From assembly GCA_034437515.1 (NCBI GenBank), contig DAOTTX010000218.1, forward strand, positions 1 to 10,521: 10,521 bases of DNA, written 5' to 3'. Of the stretch, positions 4,917 through 10,521 are shown in pieces. How positions within the stretch are numbered: position 1 is the first letter of the stretch; every line of letters begins with the position of its first letter. The notes below the pieces were generated by a model. The model searched no databases. It was not told the DNA's origin and saw nothing but the letters and a program-made list of their open reading frames with translations. The translations under genes and the position numbers were made by a program. This stretch comes from DAOTTX01 sp034437515 (GTDB lineage: Bacteria; Chloroflexota; Anaerolineae; Aggregatilineales; Phototrophicaceae).

Positions 4917-5924
4917 ATGCCACAACAGATTAGAAAACGGCGTCAGACCACGGTTCAGTATCAAGCGAACGATACGCAGATCGAGCGGCTCGGGCGTGGG
5001 ATGATTTATCGCGAGCTGCATCTTCAGTTAAACTACACGCTCGCGACGACCGTAGAATCTGACGTTACCGCAGCAACGATTCAACGCGGCGATGAATGGG
5101 CAATTGTCAAGAACATTCGCATCATCGCTAACGGTAGCGATGTTCTGCGTAACTTCACCGGCAATCAGCTCCGATGGCTCAACAAGCTCGTTTACGGGTT
5201 CAATCCGCGTAACCCTTTGGCGGGCGGCGCCGCAGCGGGAGAACCAGCGGCAATTTCTTCGTCGCTCGTTCTTCCGTTCTGGTCCATCGGCACGGTGCGT
5301 CCGTTGGATACAGCGCTCGACGCTCGCCAGCTTACCTCCCTTGAAATCGAGATCGAGTGGGGCGACGTTACGAGCGTGACGGATAATGCGGGGGCCAGCC
5401 TGGCAACCAATCCGACGCTCAAGGTCTACTCACTCGAATCCTTCGGCGTGGAGGCCGACTTCGCGCAATCGCGGGTGTTCAAGATTCAGGAGTCGAGCGT
5501 TGCGGTCAATGACCAGCACGAAGTTGACATCCCGGTCGGCTCGATGTATCGCGGCTTTCTTATCAACACGTCGGCGAGTGGAGCGGACGCGGCGAACCTC
5601 TCCAACATCAAGCTCAAGAGCGGTACAACGGTGTTCGTCGATCAGGAAGCGGCTTTGCTTCGCGACATCGCCAACATGCGGCACGGCGTGCATGTCACCT
5701 TCGATGAAGCGGGTACGTTCGAAGATTCGGTATTCGTTTCCAACAACTCCAACCTTGCCGGTTGGCACTACCTCGATCTCGTGACTGATGGACGGCTGAA
5801 GGAAGCGCTCGATACGCTCGGTCTTGCGGAGTTGACGCTTGAACTCGACGTTAACACGGAAACCGACATCACGGTACTTCCCCTTCAGATCATCCCGGTG
5901 CGTGGCGGCAACGGGAACGGATAA
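4917..5924 (+). CDS. Putative double jelly-roll major capsid protein
   Basis: This encodes 335 residues, within the usual range for small double jelly-roll capsid proteins. GGAAAG at 4903-4908 lies 8 bases before the ATG. A short basic N-terminus (KRRQ at 7-10) could contact the membrane or DNA. The rest alternates beta-strand-like segments with Gly/Asn/Asp turns and has no membrane segment or enzymatic motif. Examples of strands are MIYRELHLQLNYTL near 29-42, IVKNIRIIANG near 63-73, and LTLELDVNTETDITVLPLQI near the end. The phrase IRIIANGSDVLRNFTGNQLR resembles the first jelly roll of PM2, FLiP or tectivirus-like capsid proteins. Context is strong: it lies after the packaging ATPase, is surrounded by small membrane proteins, has its own leader, and is followed by a hairpin. 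Homology is judged by eye; structure prediction would settle it. Confidence 0.75.
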   Translation: MPQQIRKRRQTTVQYQANDTQIERLGRGMIYRELHLQLNYTLATTVESDVTAATIQRGDEWAIVKNIRIIANGSDVLRNFTGNQLRWLNKLVYGFNPRNPLAGGAAAGEPAAISSSLVLPFWSIGTVRPLDTALDARQLTSLEIEIEWGDVTSVTDNAGASLATNPTLKVYSLESFGVEADFAQSRVFKIQESSVAVNDQHEVDIPVGSMYRGFLINTSASGADAANLSNIKLKSGTTVFVDQEAALLRDIANMRHGVHVTFDEAGTFEDSVFVSNNSNLAGWHYLDLVTDGRLKEALDTLGLAELTLELDVNTETDITVLPLQIIPVRGGNGNG

Positions 5925-5945
5925 GACGGCTCCGGCCACCGATGC

Positions 5946-5977
5946 GGGGCGGCGGGGCGTAACAACCCCGCCTCCCT
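5946..5977 (+). terminator. GC-rich hairpin after the capsid gene, possible attenuator
   Basis: GGCGGGG (5951-5957) pairs with CCCCGCC (5966-5972) around an 8-base loop. Past one mismatch, 5946-5949 can pair with 5974-5977. It is followed by the pyrimidine-rich CCTTTCCTTCCTT rather than a pure T-run. A partial terminator or RNA-stabilising hairpin here would raise capsid mRNA over the minor virion genes downstream. Confidence 0.5.
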
Positions 5978-6001
5978 TTCCTTCCTTATGGAGCAACAAA
6001 C

Positions 6002-6364
6002 ATGGGATTTTTCGATGGTATCTTCAGGCCCTCCGACGATCAGGCGGACAACGGGTTCATTTCGACGATTGAAACGACGTTTGACCGGCTCATTGAAACG
6101 GCGGGCGACACGGCGAACGAACTTCTTCCCATCTGGGCGGGGCAGCAGTTAGGGTTGCAGCAGCAGGACCAGCTTGATCGGCCGACGTTCGTTCCGACAC
6201 GCAACCAGCGACCCTCACAGCCCAACACGGCGGCGACCACGGAAACGGCGGTTCAGCAGCCCGTAAGCAGCCTCGGCGGTAGCGGTATCGCTCTCTCGCA
6301 AAACACCCTGCTGCTGATCGGCGGCGGCGTGCTACTCGCGGCAATTCTCGTGAAGGGGACCTAA
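6002..6364 (+). CDS. Tail-anchored virion membrane protein 1
   Basis: This encodes 120 residues. GGAG (5990-5993) lies 8 bases before the ATG. The N-terminal 50 residues are amphipathic and helical, residues 50-98 form a Gln/Pro/Thr-rich linker, and residues 101-117 (LLLIGGGVLLAAILV) form a membrane segment 3 residues from the C-terminus. It probably inserts in the internal virion membrane with the N-terminal part contacting the capsid or DNA. The stop TAA shares a base with the next ATG (TAATG). No family recognised. Confidence 0.8.
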   Translation: MGFFDGIFRPSDDQADNGFISTIETTFDRLIETAGDTANELLPIWAGQQLGLQQQDQLDRPTFVPTRNQRPSQPNTAATTETAVQQPVSSLGGSGIALSQNTLLLIGGGVLLAAILVKGT

Positions 6365-6876
6365 TGCAGCCTACCGAAACGACATTCAGGCCCGGGCCGA
6401 CCGACTCGTTCATCTTGGGCGATCCGCGGTCGATCCGTGACAGCATCGCTCGGTCGGCGATTGACTTTGTTCCGCCTCTCAATCCTAACGCGGCTTTTCC
6501 GCGACCTACGGGACGGATTACGCGGGAGAATTATCAGGACATGGCGCAGGCCCGCATCCGTCAACTCGAATCCCAAGGCGGGCCACCCTTGACCAGTGAC
6601 GAACGGGCCAACATCATCGCCAACTTCGCGGAGGCGGCGGGCGAATCGTGGGCGGTGCGGCGGATCGACTCGGCAACGAACTTCCTCGGCGACTTCTTCA
6701 GCAACCTCGGACCGGAACTGGAGCGGTCCTACTCCGAAACGGCAAGGAATACGGGCCGGCTCGTCGGCAGCGCGGCGGGAGCGGTCGGCGACGTGGCCGA
6801 TAACGTGCTGGGAACGGCTCGACTCGTCGCAATCGCGGCGGCGGTCGGGGGCATTATCTTTTTGACCAGGAAATGA
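6364..6876 (+). CDS. Tail-anchored virion membrane protein 2
   Basis: This encodes 170 residues, starting on the stop of the preceding gene after GAAGGGGA (6352-6359). The N-terminus is Pro/Arg-rich. The middle is helical (around 50-100: ENYQDMAQARIRQLESQ and DERANIIANFAEAAGESW), then comes a Gly/Ala-rich helical stretch, and a C-terminal membrane segment (about 150-167, LVAIAAAVGGIIFL) ends in TRK. It has the same overall design as its neighbours at 6002, 6878 and 7652. Probably a structural component of the virion membrane; no enzymatic motif seen. Confidence 0.8.
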   Translation: MQPTETTFRPGPTDSFILGDPRSIRDSIARSAIDFVPPLNPNAAFPRPTGRITRENYQDMAQARIRQLESQGGPPLTSDERANIIANFAEAAGESWAVRRIDSATNFLGDFFSNLGPELERSYSETARNTGRLVGSAAGAVGDVADNVLGTARLVAIAAAVGGIIFLTRK

Positions 6877-6877
6877 C

Positions 6878-7237
6878 ATGGCACTACAGGCACTCGGACA
6901 ACTTGGCCTCGGACTCGGGCAAGGACTCGGCGGCGGCGTAGCTCCCTCGGGCGTGACTGACGCAGGGTTTACGGGCGGATCGGGGCGTAACGTCATCAAC
7001 GTTGGGGCCGGTAACATCGGCGAGATCATCCGGGCGATGAACGAAGGCAGCATTACGAACGGCGGGTTCGGCGTTTCGCGGCTTGACCGATTAAGCCTCC
7101 CACAGCCCGACACAGGGCCAGGCAGCACGCGGGCGGTATCGGCATCGGTCAACGCGCTCGGACAGCGTGCATCCATCAACCTCGGGCTTGTGGGCATTGT
7201 GGCGGCAGGCGTGGGGGCTTTCCTGTTCCTCCGATGA
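6878..7237 (+). CDS. Tail-anchored virion membrane protein 3 (Gly-rich)
   Basis: This encodes 119 residues. AGGA (6868-6871) lies 6 bases before the ATG. The first 55 residues are Gly-rich and mildly hydrophobic (LGQLGLGLGQGLGGG near the start), the centre is polar, and the last 18 residues (LGLVGIVAAGVGAFLFLR) form a membrane anchor ending in a single Arg. The stop overlaps the next start (ATGA). Likely an internal-membrane virion protein; no family recognised. Confidence 0.78.
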   Translation: MALQALGQLGLGLGQGLGGGVAPSGVTDAGFTGGSGRNVINVGAGNIGEIIRAMNEGSITNGGFGVSRLDRLSLPQPDTGPGSTRAVSASVNALGQRASINLGLVGIVAAGVGAFLFLR

Positions 7238-7665
7238 ACGTTGTAACCCCTCTACCCTTGGCGCCCGCATCCGATACGATGGCCGACGAAGTGGCCGAAC
7301 ATATCATCCGCGAGCGATGCGGGCGGGCGCTTGGTCGGGATGTCGAAGCAGCCCTTGAAGCGTACACGTTCGGCGAGTTGTCCATCTGGGTATCGCCCGA
7401 GCGTGGCTTCCTGCTGCTGCAAACCATCGAATACGACGGCGGACCGCGAGCGTTGTTCGTCCGGGCAATCGAGGGACGCGACCTCTACTCACCGGCGGGC
7501 GTCGAGGCGTTGCGAATCTTGGCGATCCGCGAACGGTGCGAGCGGATCGAAGCGGTCGCAACGCGGGACGCGGTGCGGCGGCAACTTGTGCGGCTCGGGT
7601 TCACGTTCCTCGGCACGCGAGACGGTAAATACCAGTTTGAAAGGTGCGTCAATGGGCGGCAGTAG
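7234..7665 (+). CDS. Possible GNAT-like (acyltransferase-fold) protein
   Basis: This encodes 143 residues, the only soluble, membrane-free protein among the tail-anchored set. The start overlaps the previous stop (ATGA), and no clear ribosome binding site is present, so coupled translation is likely. The order of elements resembles a small GNAT domain: helices (17-43), strands IWVSPERGFLLLQTIEYDG (51-69) and PRALFVRAIEG (71-81), helix 88-102, strand RIEAVAT (104-110), helix 111-121, then LGFTFLGTRDGKYQFERCV (121-139), like the closing GF-x-x-x-G strand pair of acetyltransferases. The acetyl-CoA-binding R/Q-x-x-G-x-G/A loop is not evident, so it may be a catalytically inactive or structural relative. 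Confidence 0.7.
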   Translation: MNVVTPLPLAPASDTMADEVAEHIIRERCGRALGRDVEAALEAYTFGELSIWVSPERGFLLLQTIEYDGGPRALFVRAIEGRDLYSPAGVEALRILAIRERCERIEAVATRDAVRRQLVRLGFTFLGTRDGKYQFERCVNGRQ

Positions 7666-8053
7666 CAGCAGCAAAGAAACGGTCAATAAAACGGTTAATC
7701 GAATCACGACCACAACCACGGTCGGCGACATCGGATTTACCGGGCAGAACGCGGTCGATGTCATCGACACGTTCTCCAACCAGTTTATTCAAGCGGAAAA
7801 GTTGTTCAACAGCCGCAATCGCGGGCTTATCAAGTTGACCGAAAACGCCTTCGAGAACATTACGCAGCAGATGGGCGAAACGAACAGAACGCAGCAGCGA
7901 CAATCGGAGTTGGCGGCGCAGACGGTCGGAGCGCTTGCGGCTCGGGCAACGGGCGACGATCCCGACGACGAATCGGACCCGCGACGGCTCGAAAGGCTCG
8001 CGGTTGTTTTCGGCGGCGTGGCGGTGCTACTTACATTAATCCAGAAAGGCTAA
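7652..8053 (+). CDS. Tail-anchored virion membrane protein 4
   Basis: This encodes 133 residues. GAAAGG (7639-7644) lies 7 bases before the ATG at 7652. The same frame is open further upstream, but only as a shadow of the preceding gene. The N-terminus is Ser/Thr-rich (GGSSSSKET), followed by TTTTTVGDIGFTGQNAVDV, a long helical Gln/Asn-rich stretch (35-98), an acidic patch DDPDDESD (102-109) and a C-terminal membrane segment (about 115-130, LAVVFGGVAVLLTLI) ending QKG. It overlaps the previous gene by 14 bases. The design matches the other three tail-anchored proteins. Confidence 0.8.
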   Translation: MGGSSSSKETVNKTVNRITTTTTVGDIGFTGQNAVDVIDTFSNQFIQAEKLFNSRNRGLIKLTENAFENITQQMGETNRTQQRQSELAAQTVGALAARATGDDPDDESDPRRLERLAVVFGGVAVLLTLIQKG

Positions 8054-8056
8054 ATT

Positions 8057-8497
8057 ATGGCAGGCAGACGCGGCGAAGGTGTAGGACTCCCGAACGACCT
8101 CCCGCGTAGGGGGCAGGCGGTTCCGGGCATCGGCGGCGCTCCGCGGTCGGCTCCGACCCGAGGCGAAACGGCGAGCAGCATCATCGACCCTGGACAAGTC
8201 TATTCGCGGAAGCGGATTCGACGGTTAACGCTTGATCTCGGCGTGGGCCGGATCAATCAACGGTTCGAGTATTCCGGTACGGTGTTCTGGGTGTCCTACG
8301 CCACAAGTAACGATGCCCTCATCGAGGCGAAACTCGACGACTTCGCGAACGACCCGATCACGATGGCTCGCGGCTCGTTTCTTCAGGGCGTACCGTTCCA
8401 AGAGTTTTTCATCACGAACGACGTACAGGCGGGCGAGTCGCTTGAGATCATCATCATTCGCGATACTCCCGACGACTTTGTTACGTTGGATTCGTAA
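8057..8497 (+). CDS. Beta-rich minor structural protein (possible vertex/penton or jelly-roll protein)
   Basis: This encodes 146 residues. AGAAAGG (8043-8049) lies 7 bases before the ATG. Residues 1-45 are a flexible Gly/Arg/Pro-rich arm. Residues 50-137 read as a compact beta domain: RIRRLTLDLG, FEYSGTVFWVSYAT, LIEAKLDD, MARGSFLQGVPFQEFFITN, then AGESLEIIIIRD. The pattern (strand, aromatic turn, Gly-rich turn, F-x-x-x-x-I-T-N, A-G-E-x-L) resembles small phage virion proteins with a single jelly roll. A vertex or spike-base role is inferred from fold type and position in the structural block. Confidence 0.75.
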   Translation: MAGRRGEGVGLPNDLPRRGQAVPGIGGAPRSAPTRGETASSIIDPGQVYSRKRIRRLTLDLGVGRINQRFEYSGTVFWVSYATSNDALIEAKLDDFANDPITMARGSFLQGVPFQEFFITNDVQAGESLEIIIIRDTPDDFVTLDS

Positions 8498-9237
8498 TGA
8501 TTTTCGATGGCATTATGGCCGACCATCTCAACACGGGTCAACCCCGAGCGGGAATGTTGCATCCGAATACCCTATGGGCGGACGGCGAAGATCGCACGCT
8601 CCCGCCCGATTGGGTAGCGTTGAAAGATCGTCTTGCAATGTTGTTCGAGAAGCGACCGGACGAATACTGGTATACGAATATCGAACATCTTCCGTTACCA
8701 AATCCGTGGGTTGAGGGGCGACCGGAACCGGACAGCGAACGGGCGGAACTTTCCCGCGACATGATCCGGGATTTTGGCTTGTGCGTACAGGACATGATTG
8801 GCGGGCGGTATCTGGGCAACTTTGGCGGCGTAGCATCGCTAGGCCTCAACCGACACGCGGACGGCCTCGATAAGGTACTTCCATCGTGGAATAGCTGGCT
8901 CACGGGTCGAAGCGAAACAGGGCTCGAACATGAGGCGGGACCGTTCAGCGAAACGGGTGTAGGAGTGATGAATCATTATTATCGCCATGCATCGCGTAGT
9001 ATATGGACTGCAAACGCGGTTATCACAGCGGATTGGTGGCGGCAGCAGTTACCCGACGTGATATGGACCGGGTTTATCAGCCCGTGGAATTATCAGCAAA
9101 ATGAAGCGATTGAGGTACGGACGTTTTCGCTTTGCTTTGCGGTCGCACAGGCCACGTATGACAACGTAGTCATCTGGGATCATCCCGATAGAACTTGGGA
9201 TGATATTTCCGAGCATATTAACACGGTGCTAGTATAA
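8497..9237 (+). CDS. Trp-rich protein of unknown function, probably virion-associated
   Basis: This encodes 246 residues, with 13 tryptophans and many Tyr, His and Pro. The ATG overlaps the previous stop (TAATG), and no clear ribosome binding site precedes it, so coupled translation is likely; an ATG at 8515 is an alternative. There is no signal peptide, membrane segment or recognised catalytic motif. Distinctive segments are NIEHLPLPNPW (61-71), PSWNSWLTGRSETGLEHEAG (starting at 129), MNHYYRHASRSIW (158-170) and ADWWRQQLPDVIW (178-190). The aromatic richness and late position suit a receptor-binding or carbohydrate-binding protein, or a peptidoglycan-active one, but none of these can be shown. 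I do not recognise a family. Confidence 0.75.
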   Translation: MIFDGIMADHLNTGQPRAGMLHPNTLWADGEDRTLPPDWVALKDRLAMLFEKRPDEYWYTNIEHLPLPNPWVEGRPEPDSERAELSRDMIRDFGLCVQDMIGGRYLGNFGGVASLGLNRHADGLDKVLPSWNSWLTGRSETGLEHEAGPFSETGVGVMNHYYRHASRSIWTANAVITADWWRQQLPDVIWTGFISPWNYQQNEAIEVRTFSLCFAVAQATYDNVVIWDHPDRTWDDISEHINTVLV

Positions 9238-9680
9238 TGCCACGACGACCCGGAAAAATCTTCGCGCAGACGGGGCGGCGGTTGATGCCAAGTTACAAGC
9301 AAGGGATTGAGGTACCGGCTCCGTGTACTTGTCCGAGCAACTTAGATACAACCTATAAAATCAGCGTTGAACTTGGCGCGTCCGGATGTAGTCATTCTTC
9401 GCCTCAATTGTTGACATTAGAACAGTTAACAGGTATCCCTTGTCTTTATTTTGGCATGATTCCGCTAACTCAATTTTTTAGCGAACTTGACTTGATAAAC
9501 CCGGGCGGTAATGATCCGTGTTATTGGGAGTTAATTCTTAATTGTGATGAACAGAATATTAATAACCGTGCCGAGTATCGAAAGTTTACCGGTTTGACGC
9601 CCCAAGGTGTTTATCGAATCATAGAAGATGACGAATCTTCCGGTTGGCCGACAGTTCAGGTTGTAGAAAAAGACGAATAA
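9237..9680 (+). CDS. Cys-rich protein at the end of the late operon, candidate spike or receptor-binding protein
   Basis: This encodes 147 residues. Its ATG overlaps the stop of the preceding gene (TAATG), with no clear ribosome binding site. A basic N-terminus (RRPGK, GRR) is followed by six cysteines (30, 32, 51, 69, 95, 104), beginning with PCTCP, in a probably beta-rich body (YKISVEL, PCYWELILNC). Such spacing suits disulphides or a small metal site and therefore an extracellular, virion-surface location. From about 9330 the DNA is visibly more AT-rich than the rest of the window, with codons such as TTA, ATT and AAT frequent. This suggests recent acquisition or fast evolution, as is common for host-recognition genes. 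No family recognised. Confidence 0.72.
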   Translation: MPRRPGKIFAQTGRRLMPSYKQGIEVPAPCTCPSNLDTTYKISVELGASGCSHSSPQLLTLEQLTGIPCLYFGMIPLTQFFSELDLINPGGNDPCYWELILNCDEQNINNRAEYRKFTGLTPQGVYRIIEDDESSGWPTVQVVEKDE

Positions 9681-9684
9681 AAAT

Positions 9685-9710
9685 CCCGCCCACGGCGAAC
9701 CGTGAACGGG
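9685..9710 (-). terminator. Intrinsic terminator between the convergent operons
   Basis: CACGG (9691-9695) pairs with CCGTG (9700-9704) around a CGAA loop. A 2x2 internal loop separates this from an outer stem CCCG (9685-9688) with CGGG (9707-9710). Read on the minus strand the hairpin is followed by ATTTTTATT, a good U-tract, so it should end the leftward operon. On the plus strand the hairpin follows the stop at 9680 but has no T-run, so it would stop rightward transcripts only weakly. Confidence 0.75.
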
Positions 9711-9725
9711 GTGTGTTGCGAGCGA

Positions 9726-10238
9726 TCATTTCTTCGGCTTGGCGTCTTCCTTCTTCGGGGCCGGGAGCGCCTTCGGCTTGTGTTTGTCCATTTCACTGCG
9801 AAGATGGAGCAGTTCGTCGCCCTCTTGAGCCTTCATGATGGGTATGACCTTGTACTCGTATCCAACGGCATTCTCGGCCGGAACGACGTGGACCTCGATA
9901 GCGAAGTCGGTTTGAACGTAGCGAAGCTCGCCGTTCTCGTCGACCTGCTCAACATGCGATTCCATCATATCACCAAACGGCTCGGGAATGAAACACTTAG
10001 GCGACCTATACTCAGTCTGGTCAGGCAGCACGGCGAGAAACTCGCCCTTGAAGGCGCACCACGGGCCGAAATTGCTTTCCCCTCGCTCGGTACGCTTGGC
10101 GCGTCCGGCAAGGTTATAAAGGTGAGCGGACTCCTCGCTCGACTCCTCTACAGCCTTTACAGCGGCCTGCAACTCTCGCTTGCCATAGCCAAGCGTTCGA
10201 GTAGTGATTTTGCGGAGTAGATTCTGACTCTCTGACAT
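9726..10238 (-). CDS. Protein of the opposing right-end operon; candidate ssDNA-binding protein
   Basis: This encodes 170 residues on the minus strand. The ATG at 10238 is chosen because GAAAGGG (10253-10247) lies 8 bases before it; a GTG at 10277 has no such site. The N-terminal helical part (1-50) is mixed-charge. The central part reads as a compact beta domain: GPWCAFKGEFLAVLPDQ, YRSPKCFIPEPF, TDFAIEVHVVP, GYEYKVIPI. The end is a helix followed by a Lys/Pro/Ala-rich tail (PKALPAPKKEDAKPKK). In PRD1 a short leftward right-end operon encodes the ssDNA-binding proteins P12 (160 residues) and P19. The matching size, position and strand, and an OB-like strand pattern, make an ssDNA-binding role plausible. 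The basic tail differs from the acidic tip of cellular SSBs. Assignment rests on position, not on recognised homology. Confidence 0.8.
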   Translation of the reverse strand: MSESQNLLRKITTRTLGYGKRELQAAVKAVEESSEESAHLYNLAGRAKRTERGESNFGPWCAFKGEFLAVLPDQTEYRSPKCFIPEPFGDMMESHVEQVDENGELRYVQTDFAIEVHVVPAENAVGYEYKVIPIMKAQEGDELLHLRSEMDKHKPKALPAPKKEDAKPKK

Positions 10239-10304
10239 AACAGTTACCCTTTCATTGGGTGGGATGAGAAAATGCACAGCCTACGACGGCGGTACGTTAG
10301 TGGG
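10239..10304 (-). other. Intergenic leader between the two leftward genes
   Basis: This 66-base gap carries the ribosome binding site of the 170-residue gene. On the minus strand, ACCC-AATGAAA-GGGT could form a 4-bp stem that partly covers the Shine-Dalgarno bases; it is too short to be convincing. No clear promoter is seen, so the two genes are probably co-transcribed. Confidence 0.3.
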
Positions 10305-10505
10305 TTAGCTTGTAATAATAAGTGCAAAATTTTTAGTATCAATTTTAACCACTCCGCCACGGTTACGATATTCATCGTAAATTAGTTCCAACAGGTCGGC
10401 GAGTTCTTCGCTTGTGTAGTTGGAGATGATTCGCTCGGCGTTCTCTTGCACGCGGGTGGATGTCGAGCGTAGGGGAGGTCCTTCCTTGCTGTATGAGATG
10501 CTCAT
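10305..10505 (-). CDS. Small helical protein, first gene of the leftward operon
   Basis: This encodes 66 residues on the minus strand. GGAG (10516-10513) lies 7 bases before the ATG. A polar N-terminus with several Ser/Thr/Arg residues is followed by two probable helices (VQENAERIISNY and SEELADLLELIYDEYRNRGG) and a C-terminal strand pair (VVKIDTKNFALIITS). It is the gene nearest the leftward promoter if the ends are joined, so it should be expressed early. An early regulator or replication accessory is a reasonable guess; no family recognised. Confidence 0.7.
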   Translation of the reverse strand: MSISYSKEGPPLRSTSTRVQENAERIISNYTSEELADLLELIYDEYRNRGGVVKIDTKNFALIITS

Positions 10506-10521
10506 TGAATGGCTCCGGGGT

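Noticed and set aside
6361..7197. 278-codon open frame on the minus strand
   Set aside because: It is antisense to three consecutive genes with good ribosome binding sites and C-terminal membrane anchors. Long antisense frames are common in GC-biased coding DNA, and the product is Pro/Arg-rich with no domain.
7331..7651. Upstream extension of the 133-residue membrane protein gene
   Set aside because: The extra residues are Ser/Arg/Cys-rich out-of-frame translation of the GNAT-like gene. GAAAGG at 7639-7644 fixes the start at 7652.
9411..9439. TTGACA with TATCCC at 17 bases inside the Cys-rich gene
   Set aside because: The -10 matches only TAT, it lies within an AT-rich coding stretch, and no rightward gene follows before the terminator.
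10239..10277. Longer N-terminus for the 170-residue leftward gene from a GTG at 10277
   Set aside because: The GTG has no Shine-Dalgarno site, whereas the ATG at 10238 has GAAAGGG 8 bases upstream.
1..10521. tRNA, rRNA, CRISPR array, insertion sequence, integrase
   Set aside because: None seen: no cloverleaf-like tRNA ends, no regularly spaced repeats other than the DnaA boxes, and no recombinase or transposase motifs in any real gene.

Overview
The window looks like the complete or nearly complete genome (about 10.5 kb, GC-rich by eye) of a small membrane-containing virus of the PRD1/tectivirus-like, double jelly-roll capsid world, or a plasmid-like prophage of one. The case rests on a phi29-type protein-primed family B DNA polymerase with every catalytic motif present, a short P-loop ATPase of the FtsK/HerA virion-packaging type, a 335-residue beta-rich protein in the position and size of a double jelly-roll major capsid protein, and about ten very small proteins with a single membrane segment. 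There are no tail, terminase-portal, ribosomal or metabolic genes. The host is a bacterium: Shine-Dalgarno sites are clear, one promoter is sigma70-like, and there are canonical DnaA boxes. The host phylum cannot be fixed from this sequence.

Layout. Positions 1-204 are a compact control region. It holds a strong sigma70-like promoter reading leftward off position 1, an array of five DnaA-box-like repeats with 11-12 bp spacing (three perfect), a 12-bp GC-rich hairpin, and a possible rightward promoter. Positions 205-3223 are the replication block: a basic protein that may be the terminal protein, the polymerase, and a conserved-looking protein of unknown role. Positions 3223-4858 hold the packaging ATPase and a dense nest of tiny membrane proteins, several overprinted on hydrophilic reading frames. 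Positions 4917-9680 are the structural block: capsid protein, four tail-anchored membrane proteins, a GNAT-like protein, a beta-rich minor structural protein, a Trp-rich protein and a Cys-rich protein. Positions 9681-9725 hold a terminator between convergent operons. Positions 9726-10505 carry two leftward genes, the first possibly a single-stranded-DNA-binding protein.

The plan (terminal protein plus polymerase on the left, late genes in the middle, short opposing operon on the right) mirrors PRD1. The most striking point is topological. The leftward promoter at 4-32 has no gene to serve unless position 1 is joined to position 10521. If joined, it sits immediately upstream of the leftward operon with a very short leader and a good ribosome binding site. 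Together with the DnaA-box array and the absence of terminal inverted repeats, this suggests a circular molecule with a host-DnaA origin, which is unexpected for a genome encoding a protein-primed polymerase.
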